Counted from the stretch's first letter, positions 52,578 to 63,606 are shown. The stretch is 64,000 nucleotides of DNA from GYS-P2D sp964489125 (GCA_964489125.1 CAZAXY010000004.1:1-64000), one strand, 5' to 3'. The notes: generated by a model from the sequence alone, not told the origin. Numbers and translations are program-made.

Positions 52578-53339
52578 TTATTCGCTAATCGCAGTTTCTC
52601 TCAATCTCTTCAAGAATGGACTGGCAAAGATGAAATCAAGTAATATATCATCCTTGCTGTGCAATACCTCCGACTTCGAACCCTGCCAGGCCAATTTGCC
52701 ATCTGAGAGCAGGCAGATATTTTCTCCTATCTCCATCACTGAGTTCATATCGTGAGTATTGATAATGGTCGTCATGTTATGTTCTACAGTAATGCTGCTG
52801 ATTAACTCATCGATTGTAATTGCTGTCTTGGGATCGAGACCTGAGTTGGGCTCATCGCAAAACAAATATTTAGGATTGAGCACAATCGAACGAGCGATGC
52901 CGACTCTCTTCTGCATCCCACCACTAATTTCGGATGGATATTTTTTATTACTGCCCTCCAGACTTACACGCTCAAGACAATAGTCTACCTGCATTTGTTT
53001 TTCTTGAGGAGTCTTCGTAGTAAACATATCCATAGGGAATCGGATATTCTCCTCCACTGTCATAGAATCGAACAAGGCATTCCCCTGAAAGAGCATCCCA
53101 ATCTGCATCCTTAAGGCTCGGATCTCGTCCTTGTTGATACAACACAGGTCGATATCATCATACCATACTTCACCAGAACTTGGTGTTAAGAGGCCTACCA
53201 ATATCTTCAAGAATACCGTTTTACCAGCACCACTCTTACCAATAATTAAATTGGTCTTGCCTGCCTCAAAAGTGAAGCTGACATCCTTAAGGACTTCTTG
53301 ATCACCAAAAGACTTAAATACGTTTGCTGCCTTAATCAT
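52578..53339 (-). CDS. ABC transporter ATP-binding protein, MlaF-like
   Basis: A 253-residue ATPase with Walker A IIGKSGAGKTVFLKIL, signature EISGGMQKRVGIARSIV, and Walker B YLFCDEPNSGLDPKTA. The NSGLDP form is typical of the MlaF/Ttg2A group that keeps outer-membrane lipid asymmetry. It is paired with the MlaE-like permease, whose stop codon lies two bases... upstream in transcription order, on the same strand. A separate MlaD substrate-binding gene is not visible in the window. Confidence 0.92.
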   Translation of the reverse strand: MIKAANVFKSFGDQEVLKDVSFTFEAGKTNLIIGKSGAGKTVFLKILVGLLTPSSGEVWYDDIDLCCINKDEIRALRMQIGMLFQGNALFDSMTVEENIRFPMDMFTTKTPQEKQMQVDYCLERVSLEGSNKKYPSEISGGMQKRVGIARSIVLNPKYLFCDEPNSGLDPKTAITIDELISSITVEHNMTTIINTHDMNSVMEIGENICLLSDGKLAWQGSKSEVLHSKDDILLDFIFASPFLKRLRETAISE

Positions 53340-53340
53340 A

Positions 53341-54081
53341 TCAACTCATTAAGACTAAGGCGATTAATAAATCAGCGATTAATATGATAATTGATCCGAA
53401 TACTACTGCTCGTGTGCTCGCCTGACCCAGCTCTATACTTCCACCCCGGACGAAGTATCCTTGATAGCAAGCAACAGAAGTTATTATAAATGAAAAGGTG
53501 ATCGCCTTAACAAGCATGATAACTACATTGTAGGGTACAAAAAATGATCGAAGCCCTCTGATAAACTCTGAACTGGTGAAATCTGCAACTGTCACAGCAG
53601 CAAAATATCCACCGCCTATGCCAACTAGTGATGCGATAATTACCAAGATCGGAATAATGATGACCGAAGCAATTAGTTTAGGCATAACGAGATAGGCAGA
53701 AGTGTTTACCCCCATGATTTCCATGGCATCTATATGTTCCTTTTGGCGCATGCCTCCGATCTCTGCAGCCATGGTAGAGCCGATTTTCCCTGCAAGGACT
53801 ATCGAAGTTAGAGTAACGGCCATCTCTATGATCATCATGTCTCGGACGATATAGCCGATATAATAGCTCGGGATCATAGTTCCCTCTAATTGGTAAGAGA
53901 ATTGGATAGAAGTAACCGCTCCGATAAATCCAGAAATGATCATTACAATACTTAGGGATCCAATGCCGATGTCATACATCTGCCGCATCGTCTCTTTATA
54001 ATACATCTTAGTATTCTCAGGTCTTGAAAAGATGTCTGGGAGCCAAGCTATGTAGTGTCCGAAATCCTTAATTAGCCTCAT
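53341..54081 (-). CDS. MlaE-family lipid ABC transporter permease
   Basis: A 246-residue permease with five or six membrane helices. SIVMIISGFIGAVTSIQFSY, VLAGKIGSTMAAEIGGMR and KEHIDAMEIMGVNTSAYLVM are diagnostic of MlaE/Ttg2B. The start is set at the ATG at 54081; a TTG at 54105 would add eight residues. It ends one base before the ATPase gene starts, so the two are co-translated. Together they should move phospholipid between the membranes. Confidence 0.93.
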   Translation of the reverse strand: MRLIKDFGHYIAWLPDIFSRPENTKMYYKETMRQMYDIGIGSLSIVMIISGFIGAVTSIQFSYQLEGTMIPSYYIGYIVRDMMIIEMAVTLTSIVLAGKIGSTMAAEIGGMRQKEHIDAMEIMGVNTSAYLVMPKLIASVIIIPILVIIASLVGIGGGYFAAVTVADFTSSEFIRGLRSFFVPYNVVIMLVKAITFSFIITSVACYQGYFVRGGSIELGQASTRAVVFGSIIILIADLLIALVLMS

Positions 54082-54162
54082 GAAAAATGAACTGCTCTTT
54101 GGCAAAAATAGTTCTTACCAATTCTGACCGCGAAATTACCCTAAATTTAATGCGTAATTAAA

Positions 54163-54870
54163 ATGATTATGAAGGTTGTCGTAACGGGAGGGACAAAAGG
54201 CATAGGTCGGGCAATTATAGAAGTGTTTTTTGTTCAGGGTGCTGATATTGCTTTTTGTGCTCGTAATGTCGAAGATGTAGAACAATTGAGGAAAGAATTG
54301 TTGGATAGGGATCCATCTAGATCCATTATTGCAACTGTTGCTGATGTAAGTAAGAAAGAGGAAGTCATTTTATTTTCTGAAAAGATCAATAAGCGCTGGA
54401 ATACCATAAATGCGTTAATTAATAATGCAGGGGTGTTTACCCCTGGAGAAATCCTTCATGAAGATGAGGGAGCTCTTGAGCATATGATCAATACCAATCT
54501 ATATAGTGCTTATAATCTAACAAGAGCGTTAGCACCACGGATGATTGATCAAGGAGGTGGACATATATTTAATTTATGTTCAGTGGCAAGCTTGTTGGCA
54601 TTGCCAGGTGGTGGCTCATATAGCATATCTAAATTTGCCATGCTGGGATTTTCTAAAGTGCTGAGAGAAGAACTCAAGGCAAAAGGTGTTAAGGTTACTT
54701 CGGTAATGCCTGGCGCCACCTGGTCTAATAGCTGGGCTGGTGTCGATTTACCTGATAGCAGGCTTATGCAAGCCGACGATGTAGCCAAGCAGATATGGGC
54801 AGCCTACGACACCTCCGATGCTGCCGTAATTGAGGACATTGTCTTACGACCTCAACTAGGTGACTTATAG
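54163..54870 (+). CDS. Short-chain dehydrogenase/reductase
   Basis: A 235-residue classical SDR. VVVTGGTKGIGRAIIEVFFV is the NAD(P)-binding motif, INALINNAGVFTPGE follows, and the catalytic Tyr-x-x-x-Lys is in GGSYSISKFAMLGFSKVL with the upstream Ser in LCSVASLLALP. The C-terminus is short and polar. The substrate cannot be named. Start ATG at 54163, or 54169 two codons on. It is divergent from the Mla genes. Confidence 0.9.
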   Translation: MIMKVVVTGGTKGIGRAIIEVFFVQGADIAFCARNVEDVEQLRKELLDRDPSRSIIATVADVSKKEEVILFSEKINKRWNTINALINNAGVFTPGEILHEDEGALEHMINTNLYSAYNLTRALAPRMIDQGGGHIFNLCSVASLLALPGGGSYSISKFAMLGFSKVLREELKAKGVKVTSVMPGATWSNSWAGVDLPDSRLMQADDVAKQIWAAYDTSDAAVIEDIVLRPQLGDL

Positions 54871-54940
54871 TCATATTACTCAAAAAAGCAATATTTAATA
54901 AATTATTGATCAATTATTAACGTATTACAAATTATTGTAA

Positions 54941-54948
54941 TATATTTG
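54941..54948 (+). promoter_or_regulatory. Possible -7 promoter element
   Basis: TATATTTG matches the Bacteroidota -7 consensus TAnnTTTG and lies 134 bases before the giant secreted protein. No clear -33 TTTG is found at the right distance. A small hairpin (CCGTAT at 54985-54990, ATACGG at 55000-55005) would fall in the leader. Confidence 0.25.
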
Positions 54949-55081
54949 ATTCGTAATAGTATCCCCATCCCATTTGCAGTGCTGCCGTATGCGTCGTGTA
55001 TACGGAACTTTAACTATTATTTGTACATATTTTAAAAACGGAAGATTATCATTAAAGAATCTTTCGATAAGACTTTAGATA

Positions 55082-58000
55082 ATGAGAACTACATTACTTA
55101 ACATGTCACGAACTAACCAGCTGCTGTCTAATTTCTCAAAGATGGCCTTGAGCGCTGTATTTTTAACCACATTAATGTTTGGCTATGACAGTGTACAAGC
55201 GCAATGTGATCCAAATGATACAACGGCGCCTACTGTCATCTGGCGAAATGTCAACACTACATTTCACCCGACTACCTGTTCAGTAGCCATTTGGCCTAAA
55301 GAAGTTGTCTTTAATGCTTACGACGATACGACGCCAATGAAACATCTCAGGATATCGTTTGATCCTGAAGGAAGAAGGAACAGCATAACCCTTAGAGCTG
55401 AAGATGGATTAAGACAAACCATTGATGTGTACGTGACCGACTTGTGCGGTAATCAGACAATATGTCGTCCTACTGTGGATATCAATGATAATACCGGTCA
55501 ATGTGTTAATAGATTTGACCTTGCTCTCCAAAAGACTATAGCTACTACTGGGCCTTTTGAGCTTGGAGATACCGTTACATTTGACATTGATGTTTTCAAT
55601 CAGGGATCAGATGATGCATTCAGAATACAGTTAACTGATTTTGTGCCAGCTGGGCTCATACTAACAGATGCAGATTGGACTCTTAATGGCTCTACTGCAT
55701 CACTTAATAACCCAATCGCCTCTTTGGCTGCTGGGCTGTCTACTACTGTTCAAATCGACTTTGTAATATCTCCAACTTTTACAGGAACAGAAATCATTAA
55801 TGCAGCTGAGATATCAGCCGCTGATGATGACATGGATCCTAATAATTCTCCTCCACAAGATGCAGATAGTGTGCCAGATGCTGTCAATGGTAACGATGCT
55901 GGTGGACAAGTAGATAGTTCATCAGATGATGTTTTAACAGGAGATGGTTCGGGAACTCCTGGGGATACCAACGCTTCTACAGACGAGGACGATCAAGATC
56001 CCGCCAGAATTGTTATTGACAGATTTGATTTGTCAATTCAAAAATCACTCGTTACCGCTGGACCATTCGAACTAGGTGATGTGGTAACTTTCGAGATTGC
56101 AGTTACCAACGAAGGAACACTAACTGGAACCAATATAGGTATTACTGAATTTCCTGATGCGGGTCTGAATTTCTCGAGTGCAGCGACAAGTAGCAATGTC
56201 ACCGGTACTGATAATGCATATACCATTTTGAATTTACCGGGAGGATTAACAGAAACTTTTGCGGTTTCATATATAATTGATTCAGATTTTGAAGGAGATG
56301 TATTGATGAATGTTGTAGAGATTACTTCAGACAATGGCAATGATATAGATAGTGATCCCGATATTAGAAAAGATGCTGCTGATGGATTGGATAGTACTGC
56401 AACTGGAGATGATGACGGTGGAAATGTAGGAGAGAATGATGATGATGATGAAGATATGGTGATGATCAATGTAGATCGTTATGATTTATCTATACAGAAA
56501 GCCAATTTGTCAACTGGACCATTTCAAGCTGGTGACTTACTAACTTTTGAAATAACTGTGGTTAATGAAGGTAGTCTAGACGCTGCGAACATAGGTATTA
56601 CCGAATTTCCAGAGATGGGATTAATTTTTGATCAGCTTGCAGGTGCTAACACTAATGTTACTGCAGTAACTGCGTCTAATTATACAATCGGATCGTTACC
56701 AGCCGGAGAGACAGAAACCTTTTCAGTAGTCTATCAGATCGCAAGTGATTTTGAGGGGTCGTCCTTAATGAATGTTGTGGAGATCACATCAGATGATGGT
56801 GACGATATAGATAGTAATCCAAATATTAGGAAAGATGCCGATGACGGACTAGACGGCACTGCCACAGGTGATGATGATGATGGAAATGTAGGAGAAACTG
56901 ACGATGATGACGAGGATATGGTGATGATTCCTGTCAATCGCTATGACCTGTCAATACAAAAATCTATAGTAAGTACTGGACCTTTTAATCCAGGTGATTC
57001 TATAATATTTGACTTGGTGGTTACCAATGAAGGTAGTCTGGACGCCAGTAATATTGAAGTAACTGAATTTCCTGACAACGGATTAGTATTTCTGGCGGTC
57101 GATGGTGCAACAAGCACAAATGTTTCGGGCACTGGCTCTAACTACACAATTGATAGTATAGCTGCAGGAGGAAGCGAGTTAATTAGAGTGGTATATCGAA
57201 TTGATGAAGATTTCATGGGCACTGAATTAATGAATGTTGTCGAGATTACAGCAGATGATGGTGATGACATAGATAGTGATCCAGATATTAGGAAAGATGC
57301 CGATGACGACTTAGACGGAACTGCTATAGGAGATGATGATGGCGGTAATGTTGGTGAGACAGATGATGACGATGAGGATATGGTGATCATACCGGTAGAA
57401 CAGATATTTGATTTAGCCTTATTAAAAGAGTTAGATACTATGAGCACTCCTGGACCTTACATGGCAGGAGATACAATAGAATTCACAATTACCGTTACCA
57501 ATGAAGGTAGCCTTGATGCATTTGATATTGATATAAGAGATATTCCTGATACAGGATTAAGTCAGCCGACATTGACATTTGCGCAGCCAGATGTATTACC
57601 AACGGGATTGCCAGACGTATTTACAGTTGATTTTGTTGGTGCTGGTGAGACTCTCAGTTTTAACGTCCAAGCTATTATAGCCCAAGATTTTATGGGAGAG
57701 TGCTTGTTTAATGTTGCGGAGATAATAGGAGCAAGCGATGTAGATGGTGGCCCTGACGCAGTAGACATAGACAGCACACCTGATGATAATGTTGCAGAGG
57801 ATGATGACCAAGATCAAGCAAAAGTTGACGTATTTCAGAATTTTGATTTAGCATTGATAAAGGTATTAGATTCAATTGCTACACCTGGACCATACTCAGG
57901 TGGAGATAGAGTGGAGTTTACAGTCAGTGTAATTAATCAAGGCACCATAGATGCTTTCAATGTAGAAGTAGAGGATAGAAATCCAGCTGGGTTGAGTAGT

Positions 58001-61000
58001 CCTACTCTAGTGATGCAGCCAGGCATAAGTCAGGCTGGCTCGGGAATCTACCTTATTGAAACTATTCCAGCAGGTTCGAGTTTTAGTTTTAATGTAGAGG
58101 CGTTCATCGACCAAGGGTTTATGGATGACTGTATTGTTAATGTTGCCGAAATTACTGATGCGAGAGATGTATCGGGCACTGTAAGAACAGATACAGACAG
58201 TTCAACTGGCAATAATGATGGCACTGAAGATGATCAGGATCAAGCAAAAATAAATGTAGGTCAGGTATTCGACTTAGCCTTGATAAAAGTACTCGATACC
58301 TTAGCAACAGGCAGAGGTGTTGGTCCATTTGAACCAGGGGACCCAGTGAGATATATAGTTACCGTCTTTAACCAAGGAACATTGAATGCTACAAATATTT
58401 CTGTAATGGACATGACTCCAGTAGGATTATCAGTCCCAATATTAGTATCTGGGCAAAGCGGTGTAACTGGAACTGATGGCACTGGGATGTTCACAATAGC
58501 GACCCTTGGCGCTGGGATGTCATTCTCATTTGAGATACAAGCTTTTATCGACCAGAATTTTACGGGTGCCCAACTAATCAACGATGCCGAGATAGTAGGT
58601 GCTCAAAATGCAGCGAATGCTCCAGATGTTGATAGTACCCCTGCTGATGACGCTACGCCAGATGATCTTGCTAATGATAATGACACTGCTGATGTAAATG
58701 GAGGTGATGATCAAGATCCAGCTATAATAACAGTTAATCAGGTTTTTGATCTGGCACTGAGGAAAACATTGTCTTCTGGTCAATTAAGATCTGTATTCCC
58801 AGGGGATACCGTATCATTTGACATAACGGTATTTAATCAAGGTAGGATTGATGCATCAAGGATAGATCTTGTGGAGTATGTGCCTGCTGGTCTTCAATTA
58901 ATTCAGGAAAATGGGTGGGGCCCCTTGAATAATCAAAATGAATCAAGGAGAAATAATATCATTCCATCAGGACTTAGTCCGGGACAAAGCACGACTGTAC
59001 AAGTCAGATTTGTAGTGACTGCTGATCAATCTGGTGTTATTGTTAATGCGGCAGAAATCATTAGAGCCGATAATGAGTTCAATCTACAAGATTGTGATAG
59101 TACTGAAGACGGTAATCCCAACAATGACGATATTATAAATGACGACATTGGGTCTGCATGTGACACGAATAGCGATGATGAAGATGATCATGACATAGAG
59201 TCTATAGAAGTTAATATATACGATTTGGCCTTAATGAAAACTGATAATAATGATGGACCTTATCAACCAGGAAATGATGTGCCTTTTCAAATAATGATCA
59301 TTAATCAGGGTAGCGTACCTTCAGGCATGGTATCGGTCATTGATTATGTTCCTAATGGTACAAGTCTTAGCCCAACTGATAACAATGGGTGGGTGCAATC
59401 GGGTAATAACATTACTAATTCCATAAATAATATTGCTGTTGGTCAATCTGAGACTTTAGATTTAATCTTAAGAATAGACTCTGATTTTAGAGGCTTGTTT
59501 ATCAGAAACTGGGCAGAGATTAGTAGCGATAGTGGTAACGATATAGATAGTACACCAGATGGTATAAACTTCAATCAGCCAGGTGAAACTAATGATTTAG
59601 CCGATGATGATGTCAAGGATGAAGATGGCATGAATGGTGGAGATGAAGATGATCATGATCCTACTGTGATAGGAGTAAGATTTTATGATCTATCAATCCA
59701 GAAATCAATTCTTAACGGAGTTGATGGATTTGAGTTAGGGGATACAGTCGAGTTTGAGATTACTGTCGTGAATGAAGGGACCTTGGACGCATCTAATATT
59801 ACCGTTACAGATTTTCCAGACCCTGGATTGAACTTTATAGGTCAGGGGAATAATAACAGCACAAATGTAATGGGGACTAATCCAGTTTTCACAATCGCTG
59901 ACTTAGATAGAGGAGATAGTGAGACGTTCACTCTAATCTATGAAATTGACCCAAGCTTTACAGGAGGTACTTTAATGAATATTGTGGAGATTACAAGTGA
60001 TGATGGTGATGACATAGATAGTAATCCAGACATTAGAAAAGATATTGACGACGGATTAGATGGTACTGACAATGGAGACGATGATGGTGGTAATGTAGGT
60101 GAGACCGATGATGATGACGAGGATATGGTTATGCTCGAAATCGGTCGAGACTATGACCTCGCAATAGATAAGCAAATTGTTACGCAAGGTCCTTTTCAGC
60201 TAGGCGGTGAAGTTACATTCCTGATCACAGTTACCAATGAGGGCCAGTTGGATGCAGCTAATGTAGGAATCACTGATTTTCCTGATGCTGGACTCTCTTT
60301 TGAAGGAACTAATGTAGGTAGCAATACGAATGTTACAGGTACAGGGAATGACTATATAGTACTAGATCTGGATGTTGGCCAATCAGAGCAATTTGAAATC
60401 ACATATAGCATAAATAATGATTTTGCAGGTAGTCAGTTGATGAATATCGTTGAGATCACAGCAGATGATGGTGACGACATAGATAGTGATCCTAATGTAA
60501 GAAAAGACACTGATGATTTAGGTGATGGAATTCAGGATGATGATGAAGACATGGTAGTAATTCCATTGGACAGATATGACCTTTCTATTCAAAAAACTAT
60601 TGAATCTGAAGGCCCATTTGATCTGGGAGATCAGGTTACTTTTACTATAACTGTAGTTAATGAGGGTACTCTAGACGCATCTAACATTGAAGTGACAGAT
60701 TTTGCTGATGAAGATTTGACATTTGTGTCAAATGATCTTCCTGCAAATGTAACTGGTAATAATTTCCAATACGTAATTGCAAGTCTAGCTGCGGGAGCTA
60801 CGGAGACTTTCGATATAACTCTTCAAATCTCAGATACTTCGACTGAAATTGAGTTGATGAATATAGTTGAGATTACGGCAGATGACGGTGACGATATAGA
60901 CAGTGATCCAGATATTAGAAAGAATAGCGATGATGGCCTTGATGGCACAGCAAATGGTGATGATGATGGCGGCAATGTAGGTGAGACGGATGATGATGAT

Positions 61001-63547
61001 GAGGATATGGTTATAATTCCTATCACACCGCCACAAGAATTATGTCCTTGTCCAGATGAAGAATTCATCGGACAGGCCGTAGTGACGTGCTCAGCAGGAT
61101 CGTTTGGCAATAATGATGTGGCGGCTATACTTGATCTTAGACCTGCCAATCAAGCAACTCCTGGTGATGATTGGGCTGCTCCAGCAACAAATGGCGCTGA
61201 TGTTCTCGATATTACTAATCCAACAACATGGACTATCCAGCAATTAGGACAGATCTATGGTACGTCTGTTGGGAATACGGATGGAAATATCTTCTTTGGA
61301 GCCTCCAATGTATATGCATATGATGGAGATCCATTTACGCCAATAGCATTAGGGCCAGGCGGAGAGCAAGGTATATATGCTACCAACTTCGCTAATCCTA
61401 ATAATGTACAGACTCTTGTAACAACAACTAATAACTTTATTGCTAATCCTGTTGGAGGGACGGTAGTTCCAGGCAGATTCTTAGATACGAACCTCGCTGA
61501 CAATCCATTGCCGACAGGATGGGGAAATATAGCCTATGACGAGGTTACTAATACGCTTTATGGTACAAACCTTTCTGATGGACGTATATATGTGATTGAT
61601 GCTTCAACAGGTGTGATTGAGCAAGTGATTGATCCGTTTCCAGCGGGAGGTGCAGGATTCCTCTCTGATCCGTATCCAGCTGATCAGGTAGTATGGGCAA
61701 TTGAACTCAACCAGTGTACGAGACAGATATTCTTCATTCAGCAGAATTTTGCTGGAGGAGGTAATAATCTAGGTGACGGAGGTGGCAACCGACCGAAGAG
61801 TCTTTATACGCTGGACATCGACAATGCAAATGGTATGTTGAGCAATCAACAACTATTCCAAGTAATTAATGAAGGTACAAGAGAGAAAATCACAGATATA
61901 GACTTCAGTACAGATTGTAGTAGGATGTTATTAGGGGAGAGAGGTACCGTCCATAATTCCGGAGTTTACTTATTCGAGTTAAATGGTGCTGGCAACAACT
62001 TTGATCTTCTCACAGATATTTCAGTAGGAAGCATTGACGGAGGAGATCCATGGGAATTCGGATTGAATAGCTCAGGTGGTGTGGCCTTTGGTTCTGATGA
62101 AGTAAGCACTGACGCAGGTATATGTGATACCTTGATTTGGGCGATGGCTGACTGTTTGGATCCGGCATTAGTACCGGGTGAGTGTAACTCTTATGGTCCA
62201 CAGGGGACATATATACCTTCAAACAATATTACAGACCTGAGTGGGAATTTGAACTCTACTGCAATTTTTGCAGATATCACTCCAGAGTTTCAGCTCGATC
62301 CACGATTCTCTAAATTTGGGTTGGGTGATATAGAGATCTTCAACTGTTGCTGTCCTGGTATCGGCAATGCAGCATCAGCCTTAGAGTCTGGGCAAATTGC
62401 AGGTGCCGTGATAGGTCCTGATGATCGAGGAGCAGTCAACTTCAATGTTGCTCTTGCGGGCGAGGAGTTAGGATATGATGTTACCGATAGTGAAGGGCTG
62501 TATGGATTTGAATCGCTGGAGATGAATAGGCCTTATACGGTAAGTCCAAGCAAAGTTGATCATATGGTTTCTGGTGTTACTACGCTTGACTTGATCTTAA
62601 TTCAGAATCACATATTAGGGACACTCGAAATAGAAGATCCTAAGCTTCTAATAGCTGCAGACATTAATAACTCTGGAACTATTAACGCGCTTGATATAAT
62701 AGAATTACGTAGAGCTTTACTCGGCCTATCATACGTGGCGCCTACTGCTGAGGCTTGGAGATTTATTACTGCTGATTCAGAAGTAATGAAGGGACGTGGT
62801 GGTACAAATTATGATGAAGAATATCACTTTAGATCTCTTGAGGAGAGTCAGTACGAAGCTGATTTCTATGCGATCAAGGTAGGTGATGTAAACAATACAC
62901 TAGCCACGGCTAAGAGTAGAAATTCAGACTTCCAAACGCTTAAACTCAAAAGGTCGCATTCTTCTATTCATATAAATACACCGGACGAATTGGACTTCAG
63001 AGGTATGCAAATGTCAATTGATCTACGAGGACAGCAATTAGTAGAGGTTACTTCTGATTATATAGAAATTAGCGAAAGCAACTACAATATATCAGAAGGA
63101 ATCTTGAGGATTAGCTTCCATGCTAATAGTACAGTCGACTTACCAGCTAATGGGACTATGTTAAAATTGCACTTCGCAGGTCGAGCAGGAACAGTAGATC
63201 TTACCGATCATATGAATGCGGAGACGTATAATAGTGATCTGAGACCGAGTAACTTTATATTGACTGAAGATTTCGAGTTAGAAGGTTATTCATTAGGTCA
63301 GAATAATCCTAACCCAACTTCAGGTATTGCAACTATAGACTTTATTATTCCTACAAAGCAGACAGTGCAAATGAACTTCTATTCTCTTGACGGAAGACTC
63401 GTTGGCAGTATGATTCAAGAATATCCTGCTGGTCGCAATACGGTAATAGTAGACAGAGACTTGGTACAACATAGCACGGGCTCGATCATCTATAAGATGA
63501 TTACGGATGAGTTCGTAGCTACTAAGAATATGATAATAGTGAAATAA
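55082..63547 (+). CDS. Giant secreted DUF11-repeat protein with dockerin-like domain and T9SS tail
   Basis: A 2,821-residue surface protein. An N-terminal signal (about residues 1-40, ending SVQAQ) is followed by a Cys-rich HYR-like region. About residues 143-1980 hold twelve DUF11 (TIGR01451) beta-sandwich repeats, each ~110-170 residues, opening with forms like RYDLSIQKSIVSTGPF or VFDLALIKVLD. Many end in an acidic linker such as DDGDDIDSDPDIRKDADD and GNVGETDDDDEDMV, probably calcium-binding. Residues ~1980-2420 look like a beta-propeller (NIAYDEVTNTLYGTNLSDG). A dockerin-like pair (TTLDLILIQNHILG, AADINNSGTINALDIIELRR) lies near 2489-2553. A type A sorting tail starts near 2737 (LGQNNPNPTSGIATIDF). 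A stalk or adhesin role is likely. Confidence 0.93.
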   Translation: MRTTLLNMSRTNQLLSNFSKMALSAVFLTTLMFGYDSVQAQCDPNDTTAPTVIWRNVNTTFHPTTCSVAIWPKEVVFNAYDDTTPMKHLRISFDPEGRRNSITLRAEDGLRQTIDVYVTDLCGNQTICRPTVDINDNTGQCVNRFDLALQKTIATTGPFELGDTVTFDIDVFNQGSDDAFRIQLTDFVPAGLILTDADWTLNGSTASLNNPIASLAAGLSTTVQIDFVISPTFTGTEIINAAEISAADDDMDPNNSPPQDADSVPDAVNGNDAGGQVDSSSDDVLTGDGSGTPGDTNASTDEDDQDPARIVIDRFDLSIQKSLVTAGPFELGDVVTFEIAVTNEGTLTGTNIGITEFPDAGLNFSSAATSSNVTGTDNAYTILNLPGGLTETFAVSYIIDSDFEGDVLMNVVEITSDNGNDIDSDPDIRKDAADGLDSTATGDDDGGNVGENDDDDEDMVMINVDRYDLSIQKANLSTGPFQAGDLLTFEITVVNEGSLDAANIGITEFPEMGLIFDQLAGANTNVTAVTASNYTIGSLPAGETETFSVVYQIASDFEGSSLMNVVEITSDDGDDIDSNPNIRKDADDGLDGTATGDDDDGNVGETDDDDEDMVMIPVNRYDLSIQKSIVSTGPFNPGDSIIFDLVVTNEGSLDASNIEVTEFPDNGLVFLAVDGATSTNVSGTGSNYTIDSIAAGGSELIRVVYRIDEDFMGTELMNVVEITADDGDDIDSDPDIRKDADDDLDGTAIGDDDGGNVGETDDDDEDMVIIPVEQIFDLALLKELDTMSTPGPYMAGDTIEFTITVTNEGSLDAFDIDIRDIPDTGLSQPTLTFAQPDVLPTGLPDVFTVDFVGAGETLSFNVQAIIAQDFMGECLFNVAEIIGASDVDGGPDAVDIDSTPDDNVAEDDDQDQAKVDVFQNFDLALIKVLDSIATPGPYSGGDRVEFTVSVINQGTIDAFNVEVEDRNPAGLSSPTLVMQPGISQAGSGIYLIETIPAGSSFSFNVEAFIDQGFMDDCIVNVAEITDARDVSGTVRTDTDSSTGNNDGTEDDQDQAKINVGQVFDLALIKVLDTLATGRGVGPFEPGDPVRYIVTVFNQGTLNATNISVMDMTPVGLSVPILVSGQSGVTGTDGTGMFTIATLGAGMSFSFEIQAFIDQNFTGAQLINDAEIVGAQNAANAPDVDSTPADDATPDDLANDNDTADVNGGDDQDPAIITVNQVFDLALRKTLSSGQLRSVFPGDTVSFDITVFNQGRIDASRIDLVEYVPAGLQLIQENGWGPLNNQNESRRNNIIPSGLSPGQSTTVQVRFVVTADQSGVIVNAAEIIRADNEFNLQDCDSTEDGNPNNDDIINDDIGSACDTNSDDEDDHDIESIEVNIYDLALMKTDNNDGPYQPGNDVPFQIMIINQGSVPSGMVSVIDYVPNGTSLSPTDNNGWVQSGNNITNSINNIAVGQSETLDLILRIDSDFRGLFIRNWAEISSDSGNDIDSTPDGINFNQPGETNDLADDDVKDEDGMNGGDEDDHDPTVIGVRFYDLSIQKSILNGVDGFELGDTVEFEITVVNEGTLDASNITVTDFPDPGLNFIGQGNNNSTNVMGTNPVFTIADLDRGDSETFTLIYEIDPSFTGGTLMNIVEITSDDGDDIDSNPDIRKDIDDGLDGTDNGDDDGGNVGETDDDDEDMVMLEIGRDYDLAIDKQIVTQGPFQLGGEVTFLITVTNEGQLDAANVGITDFPDAGLSFEGTNVGSNTNVTGTGNDYIVLDLDVGQSEQFEITYSINNDFAGSQLMNIVEITADDGDDIDSDPNVRKDTDDLGDGIQDDDEDMVVIPLDRYDLSIQKTIESEGPFDLGDQVTFTITVVNEGTLDASNIEVTDFADEDLTFVSNDLPANVTGNNFQYVIASLAAGATETFDITLQISDTSTEIELMNIVEITADDGDDIDSDPDIRKNSDDGLDGTANGDDDGGNVGETDDDDEDMVIIPITPPQELCPCPDEEFIGQAVVTCSAGSFGNNDVAAILDLRPANQATPGDDWAAPATNGADVLDITNPTTWTIQQLGQIYGTSVGNTDGNIFFGASNVYAYDGDPFTPIALGPGGEQGIYATNFANPNNVQTLVTTTNNFIANPVGGTVVPGRFLDTNLADNPLPTGWGNIAYDEVTNTLYGTNLSDGRIYVIDASTGVIEQVIDPFPAGGAGFLSDPYPADQVVWAIELNQCTRQIFFIQQNFAGGGNNLGDGGGNRPKSLYTLDIDNANGMLSNQQLFQVINEGTREKITDIDFSTDCSRMLLGERGTVHNSGVYLFELNGAGNNFDLLTDISVGSIDGGDPWEFGLNSSGGVAFGSDEVSTDAGICDTLIWAMADCLDPALVPGECNSYGPQGTYIPSNNITDLSGNLNSTAIFADITPEFQLDPRFSKFGLGDIEIFNCCCPGIGNAASALESGQIAGAVIGPDDRGAVNFNVALAGEELGYDVTDSEGLYGFESLEMNRPYTVSPSKVDHMVSGVTTLDLILIQNHILGTLEIEDPKLLIAADINNSGTINALDIIELRRALLGLSYVAPTAEAWRFITADSEVMKGRGGTNYDEEYHFRSLEESQYEADFYAIKVGDVNNTLATAKSRNSDFQTLKLKRSHSSIHINTPDELDFRGMQMSIDLRGQQLVEVTSDYIEISESNYNISEGILRISFHANSTVDLPANGTMLKLHFAGRAGTVDLTDHMNAETYNSDLRPSNFILTEDFELEGYSLGQNNPNPTSGIATIDFIIPTKQTVQMNFYSLDGRLVGSMIQEYPAGRNTVIVDRDLVQHSTGSIIYKMITDEFVATKNMIIVK

Positions 63548-63573
63548 TTAATTTTTAACAAGCGAATAAAATA

Positions 63574-63606
63574 AGAGACTCTAAATTAATTAGAGTCTCT
63601 TTTTTT
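63574..63606 (+). terminator. Rho-independent terminator
   Basis: AGAGACTCTA (63574-63583) and TAGAGTCTCT (63591-63600) form a perfect 10-bp stem with a 7-base loop followed by at least six T. It ends the giant-protein transcript and resembles the terminator at 15472. Confidence 0.92.

Noticed and set aside
55750..61503. Many long open frames on the minus strand opposite the giant DUF11 protein, rich in Ser
   Set aside because: They are antisense shadows of Asp/Gly-rich acidic repeats; the plus-strand frame has the signal peptide, domains and sorting tail.
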